DNA of 64,000 nucleotides from NCBI GenBank assembly GCA_963708245.1, contig OY970201.1, positions 8,184,001 to 8,248,000 on the forward strand, read 5' to 3'. Source of the DNA: CAVYXK01 sp963708245. Its GTDB lineage: Bacteria > Pseudomonadota > Alphaproteobacteria > Acetobacterales > Acetobacteraceae. Positions 34,384 through 43,009 of this stretch are shown here, piece by piece. Within the stretch, counting starts at the first letter, position 1, and the number at the start of each line of letters is the position of its first letter. The position numbers and the translations under genes are program-made. The notes below the pieces were generated by a model, which worked only from the letters and a program-made list of their open reading frames with translations, made no database searches and was not told the origin of the DNA.

Positions 34384-35487
34384 TCAAGCCAACGTACGAG
34401 GCGGTTTGAAAGAGTCTAAAGTGCGCTCCTGAGCTGGCGTGGGCTGAAGTATAGCGCTTGTTCCCGAAACCTGCTCCCCCTCTCGACCCGGCCGCTCACG
34501 TCTTGGCATATCTGTACCATCCGGCCACCCGGTCCCCCTACTGCCGCTCGCCTCGGTTCGTCTCGGCCCCCACTGATTAGTTAGACCCCGATGTTCCCCG
34601 GCATCTGGTTGCGAGGTCGGTTCGAGCGGCATCGGACTGGCTCGCAATTGCGGACCCATGTGCTGCCGCTGATGTTCGATCGCAAATACGTTGCTGTAGA
34701 GCTGCGCTACCCACTGCCGACCTTCCATTGTCAGCTCGAGATGGTGTATGGCGTCGTTTATGTAGGGTTCCACCTTAGTCCAGAAGAAACGGGGGTATCG
34801 CTCGGCCACGTCGGCCGGATTGGTATAACCTAGCTTCTCATTCACCCCGATCTCAGCGAACTCATGGAAGAGTGCATTGAGCTTGCGCGGATACAGCGGA
34901 TCTGCGAGTTGTCCAATAAGATCGGCAGCACGCAGCAGGCCGGCCTCCGTGTTGGTTTCCGCGTGATCCCCATCGTTTGGTACTGGAAAGCGCGTCAGCT
35001 CGATTGCTCGCGCAATTCGCTCGCCATCGATGAGAGGGTGGGATCTGAAGCGCTCGCGTACTACGACCTGTGAGCGAAAGACGTGATAGGGGGCCAGGTA
35101 TGCGTCGGAAGCGCCTCGGGGCAGAAATACGCAATTTCCCGCAGCGTCGATAACCTGCTGTTCGGCTTTATCATCAGTACAGACTCCGCGTAAGTAGCCA
35201 ACATCGTGCGCGAGAGCCGCAATAATGAAATGCAACCAATCCTCTGGCGTTATATTCCGAGTAAGTCGAAGGCCACGCAAAATATCCTGGGCTACCAGTG
35301 TCACTAATGCCGTGTGTTCCGCGTCATGATAGAGAGCATCGCTGGTGGCGAGCCGTTCAATGACAAGCCGCGCCGCTTCGTCGAGAAGAGCAGCGATCCG
35401 TTGGTCTCCACTGCCGAAGCTGCGCAGGAAGATGCCGGACAACCGCTGGCCCAATTCATCCGCCAAAAGCGTCGTCGCATTCACCAT
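34384..35487 (-). CDS. HD-domain phosphohydrolase-like protein
   Basis: A 367-residue protein. An HD-type metal site is visible: ALYHDAEHTALVTL (first His), then LHFIIAALAHDVGYLRG (HD pair), with later helices typical of the HD superfamily (LLRAADLIGQLADPLYPRK). The enzyme probably cleaves a nucleotide or phosphoester, substrate unknown. The last 90 or so residues are low-complexity (Pro, Arg, Gly) and may be a disordered tail. AGAGGAG precedes the ATG at 35487. It lies directly upstream of the ClpP-like gene, so the two are likely co-transcribed. Confidence 0.72.
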   Translation of the reverse strand: MVNATTLLADELGQRLSGIFLRSFGSGDQRIAALLDEAARLVIERLATSDALYHDAEHTALVTLVAQDILRGLRLTRNITPEDWLHFIIAALAHDVGYLRGVCTDDKAEQQVIDAAGNCVFLPRGASDAYLAPYHVFRSQVVVRERFRSHPLIDGERIARAIELTRFPVPNDGDHAETNTEAGLLRAADLIGQLADPLYPRKLNALFHEFAEIGVNEKLGYTNPADVAERYPRFFWTKVEPYINDAIHHLELTMEGRQWVAQLYSNVFAIEHQRQHMGPQLRASPMPLEPTSQPDAGEHRGLTNQWGPRRTEASGSRGTGWPDGTDMPRRERPGREGEQVSGTSAILQPTPAQERTLDSFKPPRTLA

Positions 35488-35979
35488 ACATTGCTCCTCT
35501 TGTGAGCTGTCGTGGAGATGGCCTGGAGCTTACATCTGCTCATCGCCATGACCAAGGGCAAAGTCTGCAATGATATGCGCCGCTCTTCAAGCGCGAGCGT
35601 CTCGTCTCATCCTAGCGGCGGGACGACTGTCTCCGGGCTGGCCGGCATTGGCTCGCCGCTGCATCCGTCGCCAGCCGGCACGCATCCAGATCAAGCTGAC
35701 CTGAGTCGCGACATGCCATAAAGCTTGGCGAGCCATCGGCGGTGCACCTGTGTCCGGCGGTGGGTTGTGCTCTCTCTGTTCCAAACGAAAGGATCAGCAA
35801 TCGGGGGCACTCGCGCAAGAGGGCTCTTTTCGGGCGCGCTGGTCCCGGGCTGTCTGACCCGACCGGCTTCTTCCGGCCCAGCCGAGATTGCGGCCTAATG
35901 GTCAGGATTCCATATGATTAAACCGCTGCCGGCGGGTGCCCGGCGCCGCCAACGCGTTCGTGCCTGCCATTAGGTGGCT
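35488..35979. other. 492-bp intergenic stretch, nothing recognised
   Basis: Between the HD-domain gene and the small exported protein I see no frame with a good start, conserved motif or ribosome-binding site. Short frames on both strands look like chance. The region includes the likely promoter of the HD/ClpP-like unit (on the minus strand just above 35487), but no clear -35/-10 pair can be defended. Confidence 0.5.
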
Positions 35980-36258
35980 TCATGGCGCCGGTCGCGATGG
36001 AGCAGCCGGTCGCCTACCTTGCGCGGTTGGGGTTGCTGATGAAGAGGCCGCTGGCGCCATCGGCGCCGGTCCAGGGGGAGTCGCCGCCAACGGGAATGGC
36101 TGTTGCTTGAAAGCTGACGACAGGGCTGGGGCCGCAGGGCCCAGGACCGGCGGCGGCTGTGTCGGCAAGCTCGGATTGACGACCGATATTTCCGCTGCCT
36201 GGGCTATCCCCGGCGAGACACCCATCACTGCCGCGATAACTGCGAGGAGCTTGCGCAT
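35980..36258 (-). CDS. Small exported Pro/Ala-rich protein
   Basis: About 92 residues. GGGAGG lies 6 bases before the ATG at 36258. Residues 1-21 (MRKLLAVIAAVMGVSPGIAQ, then A) form a clear signal peptide. The mature chain is rich in Pro and Ala (QPPPVLGPAAPALSS) and has no recognisable fold, so it may be a disordered periplasmic or envelope peptide. It stands between the HD/ClpP-like unit and gltA on the minus strand. The strong signal peptide and ribosome-binding site are the case for it being real. Confidence 0.55.
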   Translation of the reverse strand: MRKLLAVIAAVMGVSPGIAQAAEISVVNPSLPTQPPPVLGPAAPALSSAFKQQPFPLAATPPGPAPMAPAASSSATPTAQGRRPAAPSRPAP

Positions 36259-36440
36259 TTTTCCCTCCCTGTCGCGCCAGCGCACATCGCCGGAGACTAG
36301 AGGATCCGCGTGGGCGCCACCACACTGAAGTTGGCGGTCTCGCGCACTCTCTCTGAGGTCGAGGTGCTTGCCTCAGACCCGCTCTGCGCAAAGGTGCTCG
36401 ATCCTACGGCTAGCTATTGCCATCGCTGGCACCGAAAGAA

Positions 36441-37748
36441 TCAGCCCCGCTGATCCATCGGCACGTAGTCGCGTCGGGGAGCCCCGGTGTAAATCTGCCG
36501 TGGCCGGCCGATCCGCTGCTCCGGGTCCTCCATCATCTCTTGCCACTGGCTGATCCAGCCCACCGTGCGCGACACTGCGAACAGTGCCGTGAACATGCTG
36601 GTTGGAAAGCCCATCGCTTTCAGGATGATCCCGGAATAGAAATCCACGTTCGGATACAGCTTGCGATCGACAAAATACTTGTCGTTGAGCGCGATCTTCT
36701 CGAGCTCGATCGCCAGGTCGAGCAGCGGATCATCCTTGATGCCGAGCTCGCGCAGCACATCGTGGCAGGCGCGCTGGATAATCTTGGCACGCGGGTCGTA
36801 GTTCTTGTACACCCGGTGGCCGAAGCCCATCAGCTTGGTGTGGCTGCCCTTCTCCTTCACCTCCGACAGAAACTCTGGGATGTTGCGGACATGGCCGATC
36901 TCGGCAAGCATCTTCAGCACCGCCTCGTTGGCTCCGCCATGCGCCGGCCCCCATAGGCTGGCGATGCCGGCGGCGATGCAGGCGAACGGGTTCGCCCCGG
37001 TCGAGCCCGCCAGCCGCACCGTGCTGGTCGAGGCGTTCTGCTCATGATCGGCGTGCAGGATCATGATCAGGTCCATCGCGCGGGCCAGTACCGGGTTGAC
37101 CTTGTACTCCTCGGCAGGCACGGCATGGAACATGTGAATGAAATTCTCCGCGTAACCGAGGTCGTTGCGCGGGTACATGAACGGCTGGCCGATATTGTAT
37201 TTGTGCGCCCAGGCGGCGATCGTCGGCATCTTGGCGATGAGCCGGAAGGCGCTGATGTGCCGGTGGTCGGAATTGTTGATATCGAGACTGTCGTGATAGA
37301 ACGCCGACAGCGCGCCGACCACGCCGCACATCACCGCCATCGGATGCGCGTCGCGGCGGAAGCCGTTGTAGAATTGCCGGATCTGCTCGTGCAGCATGGT
37401 GTGCCGCATCACGCCGAGCTCGAATTCCTGGAGCTGCGCGGGGTTCGGCAGCTCGCCGTACATGATCAGGTAGGCGACTTCCAGGAAGTGGGAGCGCTCG
37501 GCGAGCTGCTCGATCGGGTAGCCGCGATACAGCAGCACGCCCTCGTCGCCGTCGATGTAGGTGATGCGGCTCTCGCAAGCCGCGGTCGCGCCGTAGCCGG
37601 GGTCGTAGGTGAAGATGCCGAGCCCGGAATAGAGCTTGCGGATATCGGCCACCGGCGGGCCGAGGGTACCCTCGATCAGCGGCAGGGTTGTAGACCGGTT
37701 GGAGCCGTCGAGCGTGATAGTGACCGACCGCTTTGCCGAGCCGCTCAT
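36441..37748 (-). CDS. gltA: Citrate synthase
   Basis: A 435-residue hexameric-type (bacterial type II) citrate synthase of the TCA cycle. It condenses acetyl-CoA and oxaloacetate in the cytoplasm. LHADHEQNASTSTVRLAGST, WGPAHGGANEAVLKML (His about 270), MGFGHRVYKNYDPRAK (His about 311) and LYPNVDFYSGIILKAMG (Asp about 369) give the catalytic residues. The N-terminal beta domain (SVTITLDGSNRSTTLPLIEG) is as in NADH-sensitive enzymes. AAGGA precedes the ATG. It is transcribed alone. Confidence 0.96.
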   Translation of the reverse strand: MSGSAKRSVTITLDGSNRSTTLPLIEGTLGPPVADIRKLYSGLGIFTYDPGYGATAACESRITYIDGDEGVLLYRGYPIEQLAERSHFLEVAYLIMYGELPNPAQLQEFELGVMRHTMLHEQIRQFYNGFRRDAHPMAVMCGVVGALSAFYHDSLDINNSDHRHISAFRLIAKMPTIAAWAHKYNIGQPFMYPRNDLGYAENFIHMFHAVPAEEYKVNPVLARAMDLIMILHADHEQNASTSTVRLAGSTGANPFACIAAGIASLWGPAHGGANEAVLKMLAEIGHVRNIPEFLSEVKEKGSHTKLMGFGHRVYKNYDPRAKIIQRACHDVLRELGIKDDPLLDLAIELEKIALNDKYFVDRKLYPNVDFYSGIILKAMGFPTSMFTALFAVSRTVGWISQWQEMMEDPEQRIGRPRQIYTGAPRRDYVPMDQRG

Positions 37749-37868
37749 GTTCGTTGTCCTTGCTGCCGGGGGGCGGCACCAGGCCGCCTCAAACCCGTTG
37801 CCCCAAAAATATGACCGAGGTTCGCCCTGTGCAACCTTCGCGCCCGCAGCAAAATTCCTCGACCCCGC

Positions 37869-38465
37869 TCAGGCCGCGCCGTCGCGACCGGCGTACAGAT
37901 GCGGCCAGCGTCGCTTCACGACCGGGCTGTCAACGGCATAGGCGAGACAGGTGTTCAGCATCCGCTCTGCCCCGCCCATATGGTCGCTGATCCGTGTGTC
38001 CAAGGCATCGCCGGTCGCATGCGCCAGCTCCTTGCGCGCTCGCGCCGGACCGACGGTCTGGAACGCCGTGGTTGCCATTTGCTGCAACAGCTCTCGCAGA
38101 TGGGTGCATCCGGCGGCACCGCCGACCCGCTGCGCCGCCTCCTTCAGGAAGCCGTTGCGGATCTGTAGCCCGACCAGCCGGGCAAAATTGGGCGCCGCCT
38201 GAGGGCAGACGGCATAGGGGCCGTGGTCGGTGGCCGCTTCGCAACCGACGATCCGCATTGTCTCGTCGATCGTCAGGCGCATCCACATCTCGTGCAACGG
38301 CTCGCCGGCGGCGATATGGCCGCGGTCCTGGCTGGGCAACGCGAAGGGCTTGGTGTCGGTCAGCCGGGCCTCGATGTCGAACAACCCGTCCTCGCGCCGA
38401 TATCCACGCAGCGCGATGGCGCGCGTGTGCAGCTCTTCGCGTAGAACGGGCGGGCTCAGCGGCAT
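37869..38465 (-). CDS. DUF2889 domain-containing protein
   Basis: A 198-residue protein beginning MPLSPPVLREELHTRAIALRG, with GYRREDGLFDIEARLTDTKP and the later QIRNGFLKEAAQRVGGAAGCT, the conserved features of DUF2889. Function is unknown. The cysteine-containing GCTHLRELLQQMATTAFQTV is the best-conserved-looking part. It lies 120 bp upstream of gltA on the same strand. It starts at the ATG at 38465, and a longer upstream frame would run antisense through the hydratase gene and is rejected. Confidence 0.85.
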   Translation of the reverse strand: MPLSPPVLREELHTRAIALRGYRREDGLFDIEARLTDTKPFALPSQDRGHIAAGEPLHEMWMRLTIDETMRIVGCEAATDHGPYAVCPQAAPNFARLVGLQIRNGFLKEAAQRVGGAAGCTHLRELLQQMATTAFQTVGPARARKELAHATGDALDTRISDHMGGAERMLNTCLAYAVDSPVVKRRWPHLYAGRDGAA

Positions 38466-38579
38466 GGGACGCGTCTCCTGCTGCGGTGCAGCAAGCGATA
38501 TGGCATGCGACAGTGGCACGGCAAGCCGCACAGGACGGGTACCGGCGATCGCGCCGGATCGCCCCGACAGGAGGAACCC

Positions 38580-39347
38580 ATGGGCGTCACGGCCACTATC
38601 GACCCGCGCGGCGTCGCGACCTTGACGATCGACAACGCCGCCAAGCTGAACACACTGCACAGCCGCCTCATGACCACCCTGGTCGCCGAAGCGGACGCGC
38701 TCGCCCAGCGCTCCGACCTTCGCGCCGTCGTGCTGCGCGGTACCGGGGAGCGTGCCTTCATCGGCGGTGCCGACATCACCGAGATGGCGGCGCTCGACGC
38801 GGCCACGGCCCGCGGGTTCATCACCCTGGTGCACCAAAGCTGCGAGGCGCTCCGCCGTATCCCGGTGCCGGTCCTGGCACGGATCAGCGGCTATGCGCTC
38901 GGCGCGGGGCTGGAGATTGCCGCCTCCTGCGACCTCCGCCTTGCCGCCAGCGATGCGCGCTTCGGCATGCCAGAGGTCAGGATCGGCATCCCCTCGGTGG
39001 TCGAGGCGGCGCTGCTGCCGAGGCTGATCGGTTGGGGCCGTACCCGGCGGCTGCTGCTCACCGGCGAGACGATCGACGCCGCGCAGGCACTCGCCTGGGG
39101 ACTGGTCGAAGAGGTAGTGCCGTCCGAGGAGTTGGACGCAGCGGTCGAGCGGGTGCTCGTGTCGGTCCTTGCCAGCGGCCCGCATGCCGTGCGGCTACAG
39201 AAGGAGCTGATCCGCACCTGGGAGGAATACACATTGGCTGATGCCATCGAGCACGGCATCGACAGCTTCGTGCGAGCCTGGGACACTGACGAGCCGACCC
39301 GGCGGATGACGGAGTTCCTCCAGGCGATGCGGCGGCGCAAACAATGA
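38580..39347 (+). CDS. Enoyl-CoA hydratase/isomerase family protein
   Basis: A 255-residue crotonase. ERAFIGGADITEMAAL (first oxyanion-hole region, about 58-73), ISGYALGAGLEIAASCDLRL and the catalytic-acid segment MPEVRIGIPSVVEAALLPRL are visible, followed by LLTGETIDAAQALAWGLVEE. The pattern is that of a true hydratase. ACAGGAGG precedes the ATG at 38580. It is divergent from DUF2889 by 114 bp. The substrate chain length is not predictable. Confidence 0.9.
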   Translation: MGVTATIDPRGVATLTIDNAAKLNTLHSRLMTTLVAEADALAQRSDLRAVVLRGTGERAFIGGADITEMAALDAATARGFITLVHQSCEALRRIPVPVLARISGYALGAGLEIAASCDLRLAASDARFGMPEVRIGIPSVVEAALLPRLIGWGRTRRLLLTGETIDAAQALAWGLVEEVVPSEELDAAVERVLVSVLASGPHAVRLQKELIRTWEEYTLADAIEHGIDSFVRAWDTDEPTRRMTEFLQAMRRRKQ

Positions 39348-39428
39348 GCGCCCTCGGGCCTACGTCCGCTGATGTCAGCCGTTGGGCGGCCCGGTCGCCA
39401 GGTTCGCGCTGCCTTTCGCGCCGAGCGC

Positions 39429-39728
39429 TTACGGCAGCGGGACGCTCAAGCTGAAGCCCGCGCGCACCGGCGGGTGCCGGCCGGGGAGTTCGTCGATCCG
39501 CGAGCCCGGCGTATAGCCCTCGCTCTGGTTGTATTGGTCAAGCGTGAAGAAACTGGGCGCGAGCCGTACACTGTCCGGCTGATCTTGCCCCGGCGCTTCA
39601 AGGGTCTGGCTGGGGACCGGTGCCGCGCGATCGGGCGGCCCGGCGGGAGGCGGCACCGGCGGCACCGGGAGTACGACGGTCGCACCCGTTGCCAGAAACG
39701 CCGCAAGCAGGGCGGGATACTCTCTCAT
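39429..39728 (-). CDS. Small exported protein coupled to NUDIX gene
   Basis: A 99-residue protein. MREYPALLAAFLATGATVVL is a signal peptide or N-terminal anchor, followed by a Pro-rich linker (PVPPVPPPAGPP) and a C-terminal SFFTLDQYNQSEGYTPGSRI ending in SLSVPLP. I do not recognise the family, and the tail with alternating strands could insert into an outer-membrane partner. Its ATG overlaps the NUDIX stop by a TGA/ATGA junction, so it is translationally coupled, and GGAGG lies upstream. Confidence 0.6.
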   Translation of the reverse strand: MREYPALLAAFLATGATVVLPVPPVPPPAGPPDRAAPVPSQTLEAPGQDQPDSVRLAPSFFTLDQYNQSEGYTPGSRIDELPGRHPPVRAGFSLSVPLP

Positions 39729-40285
39729 GCCCGGAAACCTCCAACGATGCGGCCGATGCCGCGTGGATCTTCCCTCGGGTTTGCGGCAGGCGGTCCGAGC
39801 GGGCCGGGCCCGGCACCATGCCATGCGTGTAGCGCCCAGCGCACAGACGGGAATGCCACCTCGTCCCAGGGAATGTGGTCCCAGGGGAACAGTGTCACCT
39901 CCAGGCTTTCGGGTCCGGCCGCGAAGCGCGGCGCAGCAGCCCGGTTGGCGAACCGCGCTCGGAAGATGATCTGCACCTGGCCGATGCGGCTGATGCTGAA
40001 CACGCCCAGTATGCCATCGATAGCGATCTCGGCCCGGGCCTCTTCCCAGGCTTCGCGGCTGGCGCCCTCCTCCGGCGTTTCGCCGAGTTCCAGATAGCCG
40101 GCGGGCAGGGTCCAAAAGCCGAGTCTCGGTTCGATCGCACGCCGACACATCAGCACCGCGCCGTCTTCGGCCACCACCGAGCCGACGACGATCCGCGGGT
40201 TCTCGTAGGCAATGTGGCCGCATTCCGGGCAGACCAACCGCTCCCGGTTGTCGCCGTCTGGGACGCGGCGAACGAACTCCGGCAT
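39725..40285 (-). CDS. NUDIX hydrolase with zinc ribbon
   Basis: A 186-residue enzyme. An N-terminal zinc-ribbon-like CPECGHIAYENPR (about 19-31) precedes the NUDIX domain. The Nudix box is GYLELGETPEEGASREAWEE followed by ARAEI (G-x5-E-x7-REUxEE). This resembles NudC-type NAD(H)-pyrophosphatase relatives and ADP-ribose/coenzyme pyrophosphatases. It probably hydrolyses a nucleoside diphosphate derivative in the cytoplasm. It is followed without a gap by the small exported protein. Confidence 0.9.
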   Translation of the reverse strand: MPEFVRRVPDGDNRERLVCPECGHIAYENPRIVVGSVVAEDGAVLMCRRAIEPRLGFWTLPAGYLELGETPEEGASREAWEEARAEIAIDGILGVFSISRIGQVQIIFRARFANRAAAPRFAAGPESLEVTLFPWDHIPWDEVAFPSVRWALHAWHGAGPGPLGPPAANPREDPRGIGRIVGGFRA

Positions 40286-40404
40286 GCGCGGCAGGATGCC
40301 GGGTTAACTGATTCGAATCAATCCCTCCGGCGCACAGGGAGAAAGCGCGGGCACGCCTGCGGTAGCGAGTCGGCCGCCAAGGAGAATGGCACCTGGATCG
40401 TGAG

Positions 40405-40617
40405 CTATACGGTGAGGTCGAGCAGCGAGCCGCGAGGCAGCGTTCGCGATGGCGGGGTGGTGGTGTCCCCTGAAGCAGGCGGGGTGCGCGACGTTGGCAG
40501 CGCCGAGGAAGTTGACGTCTGTTGCGATCGCCCGAATGGCCGCAGCGCGTCTGCCGGGCGGATGTTGCCTACGCCCGGAGTGGTGGCGACGGTGGGAGCG
40601 GAGACAGGCGAGACCAT
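40405..40617 (-). CDS. Possible small hypothetical protein
   Basis: A 70-residue frame starting at the ATG at 40617, rich in Ser, Thr, Pro and Ala (MVSPVSAPTVATTPGVGN), with a terminal PRGSLLDLTV. It lies in a 392-bp gap between the NUDIX gene and an SDR and no better gene is visible there. No ribosome-binding site is convincing and I recognise no family. The Ser/Thr/Pro bias and RGSLLDL tail recall tiny alphaproteobacterial proteins of unknown role, but a chance frame is possible. Confidence 0.3.
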   Translation of the reverse strand: MVSPVSAPTVATTPGVGNIRPADALRPFGRSQQTSTSSALPTSRTPPASGDTTTPPSRTLPRGSLLDLTV

Positions 40618-40677
40618 GACCGAAGCATCGTCTATTTCGACTAATAATCTCTGAACATGCCCGGGAGGACGCAAGGA

Positions 40678-41493
40678 ATGTCATCGGATCGCCAACTCGT
40701 CGGCAAGACGGCGCTCGTGACCGGCGCCGGTCGGGGCCTTGGCCGTGCCTTCGCGGAGCACCTCGCCCGGCTCGGCTGCAACGTGGCCGTGCACGGCATG
40801 CGCGAGCACGGACCCGCCGAGTACGGCGAAGGCACCACGCTGACCGACACGGCACAAGAGATCGGCCGGCAGTTCGGCGTCAGAACGCTGCCGCTGCTCG
40901 GCGACCTGACCCGGATGGATCATGTCGAGCGCGTTGTGGAACAGGCAACCACAACGCTCGGGCCGATCCACGTATTGGTTCACAATGCCGGCGGCGACAT
41001 CGGCCATGCCGGGGGCAAGCCGGATCCGAACGACGCGCTGATGGTCAAAGAGCCCGACATCCGCGCGGTGATCGAACGCAATCTGATGGGCACGATCTTC
41101 ACCTGCCAGCTTGTTGGCCGCGCAATGGCCGAGCGGCGCGAGGGGCGGATCGTCACGGTCAGCTCGATCGCCGCCTATGGGGGACGGGCGGGCGGTGCGA
41201 TTTATGCCACCGCGAAGGCGGCCGTGGTGCAGTACACGCGGTGCCTGGCTGCACAACTCCGCCCGTTCAACGTGACCGTGAACAGCATCGCGCCGGGCGA
41301 TACGAGGACCGGCCGATTTCTCAATACCCGCGCGGTCGATCCGGCTCGGCTGGTCGAGTCCGGCACGCTGGAGCGCATCGCCCTGGTCGATGAGGTAGCC
41401 CGCGCGATCGAGCTGTTTGCCGGACCGATGGGCGATTTCATCACCGGGCAGGTGCTGCGGATCGACGGCGGGACGCAGTGCTGGCCAGCCTGA
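40678..41493 (+). CDS. SDR family oxidoreductase
   Basis: A 271-residue classical SDR. TGAGRGLGRAFAEHLARLG (Rossmann Gly motif), VHNAGGD (NAG), VSSIAAYGGRAGGAIYATAK (catalytic Ser and YxxxK) and GPMGDFITGQVLRIDGGTQ at the C-terminus are clear. The start is the ATG at 40678 with GGGAGG 9 bases upstream. An in-frame ATG 7 codons earlier would place that site inside the gene. Substrate unknown. Confidence 0.9.
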   Translation: MSSDRQLVGKTALVTGAGRGLGRAFAEHLARLGCNVAVHGMREHGPAEYGEGTTLTDTAQEIGRQFGVRTLPLLGDLTRMDHVERVVEQATTTLGPIHVLVHNAGGDIGHAGGKPDPNDALMVKEPDIRAVIERNLMGTIFTCQLVGRAMAERREGRIVTVSSIAAYGGRAGGAIYATAKAAVVQYTRCLAAQLRPFNVTVNSIAPGDTRTGRFLNTRAVDPARLVESGTLERIALVDEVARAIELFAGPMGDFITGQVLRIDGGTQCWPA

Positions 41494-41632
41494 CGTTGAG
41501 CCCCCCAGCCGACCGCCGCTGCCCGAGAGGATGCGTCGACTTGCCCATGACCGCAGCCCCGATGATCGATCCGAATAGAACTATCTTGTCTCGCCGGTCT
41601 TGCACTGAGGCCAAGCGCTCAGTTCTCGCAGT

Positions 41633-42502
41633 TCAGGCAGCGTTGCGCAGGCCGCCTTTGACGTAGCGCGCGAACAGGTCGAACAGGAGCCGCGTCACCG
41701 GGCCCACCGTGCCATCGCCGACCGGCTTTCCGTCAATCCGAACAATCGGCCTGACAAACGTGGTTGCAGCGGTGATGAACGCCTCGCGCGCATCGGCCAG
41801 CTCGTCGCGGCTGAAGGCGCGTTCGGCAAACTCGATGCCGTTCTCCCGCATCAATGCAAGCAGTGCGTCCCGGGTGCAGCCGGGCAGGATCCCGTTGTCG
41901 AGATGGCGCGTCCGCAACACGCCCACCCGATCGACCATCCAGAAATTGGTGGCCGCGCCTTCCGTGACCATGCCAGTTCCATCGACCAGGATCGCCTCCA
42001 GCACCCCCTGCTCGCGCGCGGCCTGACGAGCGAGCACGTTCGGCGTCAGCGCCACCGTTTTGATGTCGCAGCGCGCCCAGCGCTCGTCTGGGTGAGTGAT
42101 CGCTGCCGCGGTCCATGCCTCGACATTGGTCGGGTAGGGCGGGATTCGCCGGATCGTTGCCACTATCGAGGGCGGTACGTGCTTGGAGGGGAAGGCGTGG
42201 TCCCGCCGAGCCACGCCACGGGTGACCTGCATGTACAGCAGGCCCTCGCGCAAACGGTTGCGGTGCGCCACCTCCAGCAGCACCTGGCGCAGCGCCGCCC
42301 GGCTCATCGGCTGCGGCAGACGCAGTTCGCGCAGCGAGCGCTCCAGACGGCCCAGATGCCTGTCCTCGTCGATCAGGCGTCCGTCGTACAGATGCACGAC
42401 CTCATAAACGCCATCGGCAAACTGATAGCCACGGTCTTCGATGTTCACCGCCGCCTCGCGCTGCGGCAGGTAGCGTCCGTTCACGTAGGCGATGCGGGAC
42501 AT
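41633..42502 (-). CDS. PLP aminotransferase, fold type IV (D-amino-acid transaminase-like)
   Basis: A 289-residue fold-IV PLP enzyme. AYVNGRYLPQREAAVNIEDRG and YQFADGVYEVVHLYDG are typical of D-alanine aminotransferases, DIKTVALTPNVLARQAARE carries the PLP lysine (about 147), and VTEGAATNFWMVD follows. NGILPGCTRDALL is typical of this fold. It probably transaminates D-amino acids with 2-oxo acids. It could also be a branched-chain type, but the N-terminus favours the D-amino-acid type. Confidence 0.88.
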   Translation of the reverse strand: MSRIAYVNGRYLPQREAAVNIEDRGYQFADGVYEVVHLYDGRLIDEDRHLGRLERSLRELRLPQPMSRAALRQVLLEVAHRNRLREGLLYMQVTRGVARRDHAFPSKHVPPSIVATIRRIPPYPTNVEAWTAAAITHPDERWARCDIKTVALTPNVLARQAAREQGVLEAILVDGTGMVTEGAATNFWMVDRVGVLRTRHLDNGILPGCTRDALLALMRENGIEFAERAFSRDELADAREAFITAATTFVRPIVRIDGKPVGDGTVGPVTRLLFDLFARYVKGGLRNAA

Positions 42503-42575
42503 TCAGGGTTTCCGGTCGGCGATAGAATCGGGCATCAGCGCGCAAGGCCACTGATAACCGATCCGGCGCGTCCGG

Positions 42576-42731
42576 TCATCCGGGGATCAGCGTCGCCACA
42601 ATGCTGCCGGCCGCGAGCACGACGCACAGAATCGTGAGCCACACCCCGCCGCGCCCGGACGTACGCCGCTCCTTGGGCGTGATGAACCAGTGGTCGTAGT
42701 GCCAACCGTCGCCGGGTTCGCGCGTCATCAT
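42576..42731 (-). CDS. 51-residue single-pass membrane protein
   Basis: A very short gene: MMTREPGDGWHYDHWFITPK (cytoplasmic, Trp/His/Tyr-rich), a basic ERRTSGRGG linker, and a C-terminal hydrophobic helix VWLTILCVVLAAGSIVATLI before the stop at 42576. Start ATG at 42731 (a second ATG follows). It lies 6 bp downstream of another tiny membrane protein in the same direction, so the pair forms an operon. I recognise no family. Paired membrane layouts on one transcript are the main argument for both being real. Confidence 0.5.
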   Translation of the reverse strand: MMTREPGDGWHYDHWFITPKERRTSGRGGVWLTILCVVLAAGSIVATLIPG

Positions 42732-42737
42732 GGCCGG

Positions 42738-42917
42738 TCAGCCGATGATCGCCGGAGCGTTGACATCCGGCTGGGCGACGGTCACGGCCGCAATTGCCAT
42801 CAGGGCGCAGATCAGGGCGACCAGTATGGGCGCAATACGCATCCGCCGCACGGTCTTACGCGTCGTGCGGCTCACCGAGTGGTCATCGAACTGGTATGTT
42901 TCAAGGCGGCTGCTCAT
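42738..42917 (-). CDS. 59-residue single-pass membrane protein
   Basis: Starts at the ATG at 42917 with GGAG 6 bases upstream: MSSRLETYQFDDHSVSRTTR, a basic KTVRRMR, then a hydrophobic helix IAPILVALICALMAIAAVTV and a short C-tail AQPDVNAPAIIG. The topology is N-in with one helix, like the downstream 51-residue protein with which it is co-transcribed (6-bp gap). Family not recognised. It lies upstream of the D-amino-acid transaminase-like gene on the same strand. Confidence 0.5.
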   Translation of the reverse strand: MSSRLETYQFDDHSVSRTTRKTVRRMRIAPILVALICALMAIAAVTVAQPDVNAPAIIG

Positions 42918-43009
42918 CGCACGCTCCGTGGTTCGGTGTGCGGAGAGTGCTCCGGGTTGGCAGCCGGCGCTGTGAACTAAGTCACTGTCGGGCGGAATTT
43001 ACTCCGCGG

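Noticed and set aside
35587..35784. 65-residue Trp/Arg-rich frame in the 35.5-36 kb gap
   Set aside because: No ribosome-binding site and no match recalled, so probably chance.
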